Shown: piece by piece, positions 54,501-64,000 of the stretch
Layout of the letters: every line of letters starts with the position of its first letter
Position numbering within the stretch: position 1 is the first letter of the stretch
Source of the DNA: Aphelocoma coerulescens
Taxonomy: Eukaryota; Chordata; Aves; Passeriformes; Corvidae
Direction: 5' to 3'
DNA: 64,000 nt
NCBI RefSeq assembly: GCF_041296385.1
Contig: NC_091014.1
Coordinates: 53,214,078 to 53,278,077 of the forward strand
Notes under the pieces: model-generated
Told to the model about the DNA's origin: nothing
Databases searched by the model: none
What the model saw: the letters and a program-made list of their open reading frames with translations, nothing else
Translations under genes and position numbers: made by a program

Positions 54501-57429
54501 GCTTTATAAATGCTGAACTGAGGTAATAGAAAAAGTACCAGGCAACATTCCCTGCCTCTGTTCCAGCTGCTCTTTGTGCGGCCAAACCACCGTGTGGCTT
54601 GACTGAGACATTGCACAGCAGCATTTATCCCAGGCCATAGTGTCGCTCCAAGTAGGGGTGTGCTCTGGGCACCCCAAAGCCACACACGGGGAAACCAGCA
54701 GAGCACCTTCATTTTGATACTGGAGACATTACTGGTTGGACTTCAGTAGGGAAGAACTTCTCAGCCAACCGAGCAGAGGCATGATGATGGTCCTGGTCCC
54801 GAGACAGTGTCACAGGAACAGTGACCCGGGCTGTCCCTCCCTGGGTCTATGGACACCTGAATTCAGGCTTAGAATATCATCATTTCAGATCAGCATTGGC
54901 AACAAGATCTGGTTTTGAATTCCTCCAGAAGCAAAACCCAAATGCATAATGCACTCATGTTTCTCTAGTGCCTGTTTTTAGATCCATTTCTTTTGCAACT
55001 CAATTAATCAAGATTTTGCTGCTCATTTTAAAATAAATGGCATTTCTTAGTCAGGTTTATAGCTTTCAGTCTTAGAGGTTTAAATATAATCAGGTGGATT
55101 CTGAGCTAATCCAGATTCATAAACCATTCTCATCTGTTAATATAGGAACACTTTGATCATCCTATTTAAGAGATGTTTTTCAGCAGAGGGATATTTTTCA
55201 GATGGATTGTCCTGCAGTACTCTTTATTTCGAGGTTGTGGCAGGTTACTGTGCTGCACCCTCATGCAAAGCACACAGGGATAAGGGAGGGGGAGAAGAAG
55301 CTGCAGCAGAAATAAGCCACAGCTTTGAGTTCACCCATATCCCTTTTCCCCCTTCTTCTGACAATGAAGGATCCTCATCTCTCTCCTTGTGCTCAGCTTA
55401 TCCTACTCACCTGCTGTTTTCTATTTGCCCTGTCATGCTTAGGTGGGATCTTTTAAAATTCTTCCCTTGAGAGGGACCCTGGCCATTTTTCCTTTTACTC
55501 TTCCAGCATGGCTGGCTCAGGAACAGGTTTCTTCTTGCCAGACCCCCACACCCTCCTCCCACCCTCCTATATTTATATTCTTCTACTGGAGAAGCAGCTG
55601 CATCCCCTGGGGAAGAGTGCAGCCTGTGGCAGATCCCCATCCCTACCAGAGCATCTCTGCTCTGACAAGCAGAAGGAGAGAGTCCAGTCTTCGTGGCTCT
55701 AATTCCACTTTGTTGAGGTTGTCAATTAGTAGAGGAAGCAATGATTGGATTTAGTTTTTTCCCCTCATGCTGACAATTGACCTAAGTCACAGTAAATGCT
55801 ATTAGACAGCAGACGATCTTGGGAAGGACTGCAACTAATGGTGTAGCATTTTGCATATCTCACAAGCATTTAATTTATCCCTCTACTCTTCCTGGAAGTT
55901 GCATATAGGATGTAGTGGGGTCCTGTTGGAGCATGCTACCAATTTCATGAGCTCAGGTAGGTAATTACCTTGTTATCTTCTTTCTATGCTGCAGAGCAAT
56001 GTGAAAAGCAAATCACAGCTCAGCTATCACTCATGCCAGTGCTCGGGGTAACACTGTGACAAGCCATGTGTGGGATGTATTGGTGGCCTTGGTCACCAGG
56101 TAGCACAGTGGCTTTCCAGCTTCTGAAGGCCATTAGCTGCAGCAAGGCTCTTTTGAGCTTGGGGATAAATCTACCATGGCAGCCTCTGCAACATCCCAGC
56201 CTTTGTTCACCACCTCAGGAAGCTACAGCTGGCACCCAACACCTTGCTACGAGAAGCTCCATGTCTGAGTCCCAGCATGGGAGACTGGGTAGCCTGACAC
56301 TTAGGATGAGAAACATCCTGCTCTGGGTGTCCAGGACATGCTGGGGAATGAATTCACTCATCTGGAAGACAGTGAGTTTGGACTGGGTTGTTTGTCTGCA
56401 GCACTAGGTAACCTACTTTTGTGAACACTGCCTTGGCAAATTAGTTAGATCAAGGTGATTCCCTGCCTTCATCTCCTCACAGGCCTTCCAGTCCCTTTTG
56501 TTCTGAGCTCATCTGTGTTTGGAAGGTAAACACATGGTACGCCCATGGTGACCTTTAGAACTAGGAGCTTTTACAGTTTGCATAACACTGCAGATACATA
56601 TGCCATGATAATAAGTAAGTTGGAGCAATTATGGAATAAATCCTTGCCCCAAAGAGATACCCAGATGCAAAGGGCGAAGCATGCTGCCAAACAAACTATG
56701 GCTCAACCAGAGAAGCCATACTTTATTTTTGGCTGCAAACATCCAGATTTTTCAAGAGGAGGGAAGAAAGCCTAGCCAACTTGTGCAGGCTCCAAGGGCA
56801 AGCTGAAAGACATCAGAAAGCCAGATGGGAAGAGAAAGCAAGCAAAGGAGAAGTTTAACCACCGTGTGAGGGTGAGGGCCCAAAGACAGGGGTTGAAAGA
56901 GGTGATGAAAAATGCCAGGCTGGCATAAAGGAAGTCATGGAAAAGGAAGAGAGGCTTTAAGTCTGACACCCACAATTCTGCCATTGTCCTGCTAGGCTAC
57001 CTTTGGCAAATAAATTCACTTTCATCTAACTTCCCTCCTCCTGTTTATACATCATGGCACTTTGACTTGTGAATTTTTTGGACTAAGACTATAATTTCTA
57101 CAGGTACAGGAAGTGCCCAGTACAAATAGGCTCTGAACTCAGATGGTGCATCTCTGTGGTGAAGGACAGGAAAATCCAATAGAAGATGCAAAGCTGTTGC
57201 ATGGGTTTGGATACAGGCATGGCTCACCTGTTAACAGGTACCAACAGCCTGCACTGTGGGGATGAAGGGGAATGGAGAGGGGAGGGCAACACCAACTACT
57301 GAGAGCACAGCTTGCTCATGGCAGTGGGATAAATGAAAGAGCAATGAGGAGAAAGTAATGTTAAAATCATGGTATGTGGGTGGAGGTGGGGAAGAGACAG
57401 CCATTGGTTGGGTAGAAAAGGCAGGTGCT

Positions 57430-57490
57430 ATTTTAGTCAGACTGTGTTAATTTCAGCTCTGATGTAACTCCATTTACGTCAATTTTAGTC
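57430..57490. repeat. Possible old interspersed repeat fragment
   Basis: 'atgtaactccatttacgtcaa' in pieces plus 'gttgaattacac' resembles the 'gtaactccattgaagtcaatgga' and 'ttacacc' modules common in reptile and bird genomes as debris of old transposons. A second piece at about 57950-57990 ('ctctgattcac', 'ggagtcaatggaa') has the same modules. I cannot name the family. Confidence 0.3.
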
Positions 57491-58837
57491 AGTTGAATTA
57501 CACAAAAGATTAATTTAGGCCAATGAATTGAGGTAAGAGTGATTCAGCCCAAAATAAGTTTTGGGGTGCAAAGAAGAGATGTGAAACAAGGTGAAGAAAT
57601 AGAGCCATCCTGGATTTGAAGAGATGTTGAAGTAGGGAGGGTGGGGATGAGAGAGGGTGAACCAGAGGGAGTAAAAGCAAACAGGCCACAGGACACTGCA
57701 AGGATGTTTGCCAATGATTTTCATTGCAACCCAGGACAAAGAAAGGCAGTCTGCTCCCTGAACTCTGTGTGTATTGGTTATCTTCACCTTACTCTTCCCA
57801 TGGTCCACTTCCCCTTGCCACTCCTCTGGACAGCCTGCACACCAACATACTGTACCCTTTTGTCTTATTATTTTGGTTTAATCACAAAACATTCCAGGTA
57901 CACTTTGGATCAGGGTTTCATAGAGCAACAGCTACATTTAGCAGTAAGAGTGGCTCTGATTCACTTGCAGTGCAGCTTCACCGGAGTCAATGGAAATGAA
58001 CTTGTTCCATTAATTCTCCAGAGACAGCATGAAAGCCAAATGAAACCAGACAGGGCCATTCTCACGCTGACAAATGTATCCACACCTTAACTCTTAACAG
58101 CCTGCCCATGGAACACATGCAAAAAGCATCTGACATACTTGGCACTGTCTTTTAGATTTGCAAAAAGGTGCCTCTCAAAAACCCTTAAGAAACAAAAGAA
58201 TTATGCTACTACACTTAACAAAATGAAAACAAAAAATAATTAAGCACATCTCTTGCTTCCTTCCCATTTTACTCAATTTTTTCCCCTGCATATGCTTTTC
58301 ATCTATTGTTTCTGATGCCTCTTTTAAATTGGTGTTTACTTTCTCATAATTCCATGTACTGAGAAAATGTAACACCCATGAATCCCTAAGGTCTCTTTCT
58401 CTTCCTCTGTCCTCATTTCCCCTAGTTTTTATTCTTCCTTTTTTTTTTTTTTACATTTTTGTTCTTTGAAATCATGATCATCAATTGCATTTCATTTTCA
58501 TTCCCTTCCTCTCTAGCTTGCCCACATTTTCATTCCTCTGTTCTCTTGTTCCTTGTTCAGCATTACATTTAGTTGAGAGAAGAAGAAAGTCAGTAGGCTC
58601 TCAGGTTAAGGAGGAACTTTAACCACTTCTTTGACACCTACCCCAAACTTGGCTCCACCAGTTTTCCACCTTCCACAAATACTCAGTACTGCACAAGAAA
58701 TAAACACCTTACAAAGTGCTTTCAACTCATATTCAATCACCATAATAAATACAAACTCTCTTCTGTAACATTCAATCATTATATTTAGTCTTAATATCAC
58801 GCTTTTCATCTGCAAACACCCACACAAGCATTGGTTA

Positions 58838-58985
58838 ATTTGTCCTCACAGCAGCCCTGCCAGGTAGGTAATTATGTGTTATTATCTCCATTTTACACAT
58901 AAGGAAACACTGGGTGACATTATGAAATTCCTAACAAGCTCATATAGCCACAAATCTAAGCAGACCCTAACTGAGTCCTCTATAG
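58838..58985 (-). mobile_element. MIR-like SINE fragment, reverse orientation
   Basis: 'tcctcacagcagccctgccagg', 'taggtaattat', 'tattatctccattttacac' and 'ataaggaaacactgggtgac' follow the reverse complement of the MIR consensus closely: cacaacaaccctatgagg, then taggtactattatta, then ccccattttacagatgaggaaactgagg. The downstream end ('agccacaaatctaagcagaccct') is more decayed. It is the clearest MIR copy in the window. Confidence 0.7.
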
Positions 58986-61335
58986 ACACACACATACAGT
59001 ACTCCACAAACATTTTAGTGTAATTAGGGACCCACAAGCTCAGTGTAAGACAGGAGAGAGATGCTCGCTTGGCATATTACACCCGAGAAAAGGAAATTCT
59101 CAGACTGTGAGATCGCCCTGGACAGCAGAGGAGAGGTGCAGGAAGCAAACTACCAGCTCTCCACAGCACGATCTGTATTTTCTGGGCAGCATTTCATGAC
59201 CTCCCGTTCCTGCAGGTGAGCCAATGTGCAAGGTGAGCTCCTCCTTGCCCCCAAGCACCACCAAGGTTTGATTTCATGTTTGCAGTTTCACCACTGGTGA
59301 CTGCCCTCCCGCTTATCAACACTTGTTTCTGACAAGAAGTTGGGAAAACACTGTCATGCAAAACCCCCAAGTGAGCCCCTGACCTATTTGAATGCTAATG
59401 ACCTCTTAGTGCTATATCCCACTCGTTCTACTGCCTATCAAGGTGTCAGGATGGGAAAATAATAGACCTGCTGGACCACAGGCTGCCGCACACACAAACC
59501 CATAGAAATATGGAAGAAACATTAGTGGGAAAGTCAGAGAAGGAAAATGAAGACCTGAGTAATTACCTTTGGTCCAGGATGTCAGCAGCCCACACCAGAG
59601 TATCCTGTGTGCAGCAACTCCCCTCCACCACAGGGACAGGACGCTTTGCTGCCCTCCCACGTGGTGCTCTCCCCACAGCAGCCCTTCCACAGCAGAGGCT
59701 CCAGGGACACCGCAGGGTCTGGCAGAGCCGATTTCAGAGGGTCAGAGGCCCAGGTGCCGTAAGACATTGAATTCCCAGTTACACAAGGGAGTTCCACTGC
59801 AACTATTAAGCATTAGATACCATTAACGGGCATGAGATGCCATTCATATAAATAAACTTGATGTGAAAATAAAGACCTGTGTAAGGATTTGGGCCGTTGT
59901 GATTCCCCATTTCATTGCCCTCCATTCAGTGTGACACTGAGGGTGTCATGGTTCAATGGAAAATACTCTCTTCCCCCTTTGTTAGTCTTCCTGTCTTATT
60001 TTCTGAACCTGCCACAGCCTCTCTCAGCATAGAGATATCCAGGGAAATGATTTCCACATTGTCTTCCTTTCACCCCTGGTGTTTCGGGTGTGACCAGGGA
60101 CAAAGCTATAGGACAGAATTTGCCAAGATTAACATACATTGCTTATTCCATAAAAATGGACTCAAGGCCCCCTGTCTTCCCTGTATCAATTAAAATGTTG
60201 TTAAGTCTGTATCATTGCTAGAGTTATTCCTATTCCAAGTTTTCTTAAAATCCTTTACTGTTTTTAGGTTTTCCGGTCAGGATTATGTCCTTGATGTATT
60301 TGGTTTTCTCTGTCAGTTTTCTGCATTTCCTAATTTCTGCTTTAGAACAAAAAGGGTCCTTTTTTCTTTTTCTTCCCTGGTTGACATATTTTACTTTTTA
60401 ATTTCAAACTGCTGCTTGAGCTCTGTGACTAAGTCAGCACAGGCTGATGCTGCCTAAAACTTGGACAGTGATGCCAAGGCTGAAACTTCACAAAGTTCTG
60501 CCAAAGCTGCTGACTCTGGATTCCTGCATCTCATGGGTTCTCTCTGCTTCATCCCTTATTAATTGGGACCAAGCATTCATACCACAGGAGTGACCTGGAC
60601 TTCCAGGCTAGTTTATGACCTGAGCATCTGTGCAGATGGTGAGGGGAGGCTAGCCCTGTATTGCAAACTACGAGTTGACAAGGTGAGACAAAATGATTGT
60701 TCCCGGTAAGAATTGTGGTCCTACAATTGTGCTATTCCTGTCGACTTGCCTGTACACCCCTTATCACCAGCTGGAAGCTGCAAGAGCTCTGGGGCACAGC
60801 TTTAGTGACAGCATGACAGGGCCTTGGTCTTGGCCTGGATTTAGCATTCCCAAGTGCTTACAGCACCTTGGAGACAGTAAGAATAAATACTAAAATAATA
60901 CCTGCAAAACTTAAAACACAAAACAAACTCCCCACACACACAAAGAGAGACAACACTCATGGCCACAATAGGTGTAAGGAAATGGAAAGCAAATCTACAA
61001 ATCTACATACTCTTGAGAAAGGAAGTGATGGGGATGGTGAACTTTAGGAACACTGTAGAATGAATTAAAGAACCAAATGAAGGATTTAAGCTGTGGATGC
61101 AGGATGAAGACGCCAGAAGCTACAATGATGAAAACAAGAGGTCCCAGCAGATGTGGAAGTGTGAAGGGAGAGTGGCACGATGCGAACGGGAGGCTGTGGT
61201 GATTGCAGTGCTGAGCCAGTCAGGCCTTGTCCATACAAGGAGTAAACATCCTATGGGAAAGAGTTTTGCAGCCACGCCCAGAGTAACCGAGTGGTCAACA
61301 TACATGTGAAGTTCTCATATACAAAAGACAGCTGC

Positions 61336-62437
61336 ATTAAATGAAATGTAACAAAATTAAATTAAATGAAATCATGAGATGAAAATTCATGATGAAATTT
61401 CATGAGGAAAAGTCAAGGAATGAAATGAAATGAAATGAAACAAAACTTAACTGAATGAAGTGAAATGAAGTGCAATGAAGTGAAGTGAAAATTAACATAA
61501 TGAAATGAAATTAGATGAAATCTCAAGATTTCATTTCCTTTCATGAAACGAAAATTCAATGAAATGAAGTGAAAATGAAAAATGAAAGGAAATGAAACAC
61601 CAAAGATGAAATGAAATGAAACATCAAAAAATGAAATTAAATGACAAGAAGTTTCATGGAATAAAAGGAAATTTTCATGAAGGAATGAAATGAACTGAAC
61701 TGAAAGTTCATGTAATAAATGGAAAAGAAATGAAATAAAAAAAAGAAAGGAAATGTAATGAAATGAAATCAGATGAAATTTGTAATTTTATTTCCTTTTA
61801 TGAAATGAAATCTTGAGATTTCATTTAATTTCATTTTGTTACATTTCCTTTCATTTTTATTTAATTTCATTTAGTTACATTTCTTTTAATTTTTTATTTA
61901 ATTCATTCCAATTAATTGTTAAGTTTCATTTCATTCCTTTCCATTTCATTTCCTTTCATGAGATGAAAATTCATTTCATGAAAGGAAATGAAATCTCAAG
62001 GTTTCATTTATTTTCATTTTGTTATGTTTAATTCCATTTCAACTTAATTTCAGTCCATGAAGTTTCAATTTCTTTCATTTCATTCCCTGATTTCTCATTT
62101 CATTTTCTATTATGAAATGAAAATTCATTTCATTATTTGATTTAATTTCCTTCCTGTAGGTTTCATTCCATTTGACTTAATTATTTGATATCCTTTTCAT
62201 TCCTTGAATGAAAATTCATTACATGAAAGGAAATGTCCTGATTGTTATGTTTCACTCCATTTCATTCCTTGAAGTTTTATTTCATTTCACTTGATTCCTT
62301 GATTTTTGATTTCATTTCCTTTCCGGAAATGAAATCCTGAGATTTAATTTAATTTCGTTTAATTTCATTCAGTGAAGTTTCATTTAATTTATTTTCATTT
62401 CACTGCTTGATTTTTCATTTCAGTTCACTTCCTTTCT
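61336..62437. repeat. Degenerate pentanucleotide array, GAAAT on the left and ATTTC on the right
   Basis: About 1.1 kb is built almost entirely from GAAAT-type units (plus-strand purine-rich) from 61336 to about 61800, then from the complementary ATTTC units from about 61810 to 62437. Short blocks of the opposite orientation are interspersed. Units vary (GAAAT, GAAGT, GAAAAT, TTTCCTTTCAT). Palindromes GAAATCT-N2-AGATTTC occur at both 61520 and 61808, and GAAAATTC occurs five times (61381, 61550, 61965, 62119, 62210). The two arms could pair as a long imperfect hairpin. Flanks return abruptly to ordinary sequence. Confidence 0.95.
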
Positions 62438-62959
62438 TGGAAATGCAAACCACCCCTCTGTGTGTCTTGGAGCCCTACCTCTTATTTTTGGAGCCCTAAA
62501 TTTAAGGTGTTTATGACTGGTGTTCCAGAGTGTTTGTGAAATGCCTGTGCTCTACAAGCCATGCACATTTTAAATGAGAATATGCAGCTATTATTCTGGT
62601 CAGCTGATGCTGAAGATTTAAACTGGTGAGCCCTGGCGTGCTCTCCAACCTGATAAACGTGACTGATAGCTGCACCCCACCCAGAAAAAGAGGCATCAGC
62701 AACAAGTGGCACTAATAATTCAGCGATTTCACTGGGCAGCGAGGTGTCTCTCGCTTTTATTCTTTTACTCCTGAGAACTGGTGCGTATGATCCATTCTCC
62801 TCAGATTTAATGTTGATTATAGCTTGAATGACTGAGAGCTTGACTATCAAGACTATCATCAAATTATTTTCCCTGCTTTAATTTGCAGTTTAAAAAACCC
62901 AACCAAAACCAACCCAAAATTCTTACAGCTGCTTAACTGGAGCTTCTGTAAGCTTCCAT

Positions 62960-63580
62960 GGACGAGAGGTAGTGTCTACAGCAGATCCGAGTTATTTCCC
63001 CCTTTCCTGCCTGCACTCCGGTCTCCCAAACGAGCTTTAAAGAAAGGATCGCCTACTCATGTAAAGGCTTTCTGGCAACCTCACTGGCAGGTAAGTTTTC
63101 ATTTTGCTGAGTCCGCAGCCCAGGACGAGGTGATCTAAGAGCTCCTGCTGCCAGGACGGGGAGGTTCCGTCTTACCCTTTCCCCTCCTGGCTGTGCATTC
63201 CCACTGCTCGCCCCGCGCTGGCCCTGGGCCTCTTTGTGCAGCCGTCGGTGCGCTGACTCACCTCCTCACCCCGGCAGAAAACCAGCGGATGGCTTTGTGC
63301 AGGGCGGCAGCGAGCTGAAGGACTGACTCACCCGCTCTGATGAAATCACGGCCATTGTAATTAGCAGGCCATCTCCGTCCGATAAAGCGCAAACAGCTGC
63401 CCTCACAATGGCAAGCTCAGATACACGCACAGATACGCAGCTACAGAGAGCTGATTCTCTGCTGCCGCACACCCCTCTTATTCACACCTCTGCCAGGTGA
63501 GTGCGGAAAGCTGCTAATGCAGAACGAGCTACGCGCCCACTCAGCTCTGATGAAAATGACTCTCGAAGGGGCAGAGCAAA
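62960..63580. promoter_or_regulatory. CpG-rich patch with AP-1 sites, possible promoter or enhancer
   Basis: CpG density is raised about as in a small CpG island. Two TGACTCA sites (63254-63260 and 63324-63330) lie 70 bases apart. On the plus strand there are strong donor-like sites CTGGCAG/GTAAGT (about 63090) and GCCAG/GTGAGT (about 63497). Minus-strand donor-like GGTGAGTCAG matches overlap the AP-1 sites. No start-codon exon is convincing. It may be a promoter for a transcript running off the right edge, or a regulatory element. Confidence 0.35.
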
Positions 63581-63753
63581 GGGCAGTTTCCCAATCCCTT
63601 AGTGCTGGTAGTAAACTTGCAGTTGATTTTTTTTTTCCTCCATAAATTTTGACGAGACAAAAAAGAAAAAAAAAAATCAAAATACTGGTGCAGTCTACTT
63701 CTAACTCAGCATTTTGCAACCAAACTTTTGGTGTGCTGCAAAAAACATCAACA

Positions 63754-63793
63754 CCACCCCTCCCAACCTCCCCCCCTTCCCCCCCACCCCCCC
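63754..63793. repeat. C-rich tract, G-quadruplex-prone on the minus strand
   Basis: Runs of 4, 3, 7, 7 and 8 C are separated by one to four bases. On the minus strand these are at least four G runs with short loops, which satisfies the usual G-quadruplex pattern; the plus strand could form an i-motif. No gene is seen next to it. Confidence 0.8.
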
Positions 63794-64000
63794 GAAACCC
63801 AACAACAGCTACAACAGCAACAACAAAAAACCCCTGGCAGAAAACATTCAGCCATGAGAAGGGGCACCAAACACTGATTCCGGCTGTTTGCTATTACCTG
63901 TTGGCACTGCAGTATCACTCTTCTAGGAATTTGACTGGGGAGAGGGACTGGTTAGTAGCACAAGGAAGTTATGACACATTCAGTACAGCACAGATATAAA

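Larger units (their letters stand above)
48951..64000. other. Intergenic region right of FAM83F
   Basis: No protein is recognised here. In human the next gene on this side is GRAP2, transcribed in the same direction as FAM83F, but I saw none of its SH2/SH3 exons on the minus strand. The region contains MIR-like fragments, T runs (54477-54500 and 58439-58454), the GAAAT/ATTTC array, a CpG-rich patch and a C-rich tract. The longest open frame (158 codons, plus strand, 52.18-52.66 kb) has no familiar domain. Confidence 0.55.

Noticed and set aside
59840..59890. Second LTR-like end (TATAAATAAAC followed by AATAAA)
   Set aside because: The TATA-like and AATAAA motifs are too close and no other LTR feature is present.
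62482..62862. 126-codon minus-strand open frame next to the pentanucleotide array
   Set aside because: I looked for an endonuclease, capsid or other transposon domain and saw none; single short frame without support.
49081..64000. GRAP2 (GADS) 3' exons expected from synteny
   Set aside because: I looked on the minus strand for the SH3 C-terminal pattern (FPANYV-like) and found none, so GRAP2 was not annotated.

Overview
This is a vertebrate nuclear sequence, almost certainly from a bird or a close sauropsid relative. Supporting signs are spliced exons with GT-AG introns, two CpG-island promoters, very low repeat density, CR1/L3-type LINE tails, a few worn MIR-like SINE fragments and one probable endogenous-retrovirus LTR. 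I see no bacterial-style operons, CRISPR arrays, tRNA or rRNA genes, and no evidence for a previously undescribed system.

The only protein-coding gene that can be read completely is FAM83F, on the minus strand. Its coding part has five exons: 48249-47794, 44112-43945, 37635-37514, 36935-36223 and 31388-31324. All phases agree and the product is 507 residues. The N-terminal DUF1669 (pseudo-PLD, CK1-binding) domain is intact. The last exon is tiny (65 coding bases) and ends in a prenylation box, CVLS. Its promoter is a CpG island at about 47.6-48.4 kb, and an LTR-like sequence lies just upstream. The likely 3' UTR runs to about 27.7 kb.

The second CpG island, 15.2-16.9 kb, carries nine ATTGG (inverted CCAAT) boxes and five CACGTG E-boxes. 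On the minus strand it holds a strong splice donor at 15630. In human, TNRC6B follows FAM83F in the same orientation, so I infer that this island is the TNRC6B promoter with a non-coding first exon, and that 1-15630 is TNRC6B intron 1. No TNRC6B coding sequence is seen here.

Layout: 1-15.6 kb, AT-rich presumed TNRC6B intron 1; 15.2-16.9 kb, CpG-island promoter; 16.9-27.7 kb, intergenic; 27.7-48.45 kb, FAM83F; 48.5-49.0 kb, LTR-like element; 49-64 kb, intergenic. The last part includes a striking 1.1-kb degenerate GAAAT/ATTTC pentanucleotide array that switches strand in the middle (61.3-62.4 kb) and a CpG-rich patch at 63.0-63.6 kb. GRAP2 would be the expected next gene to the right, but none of its coding exons was recognised here.
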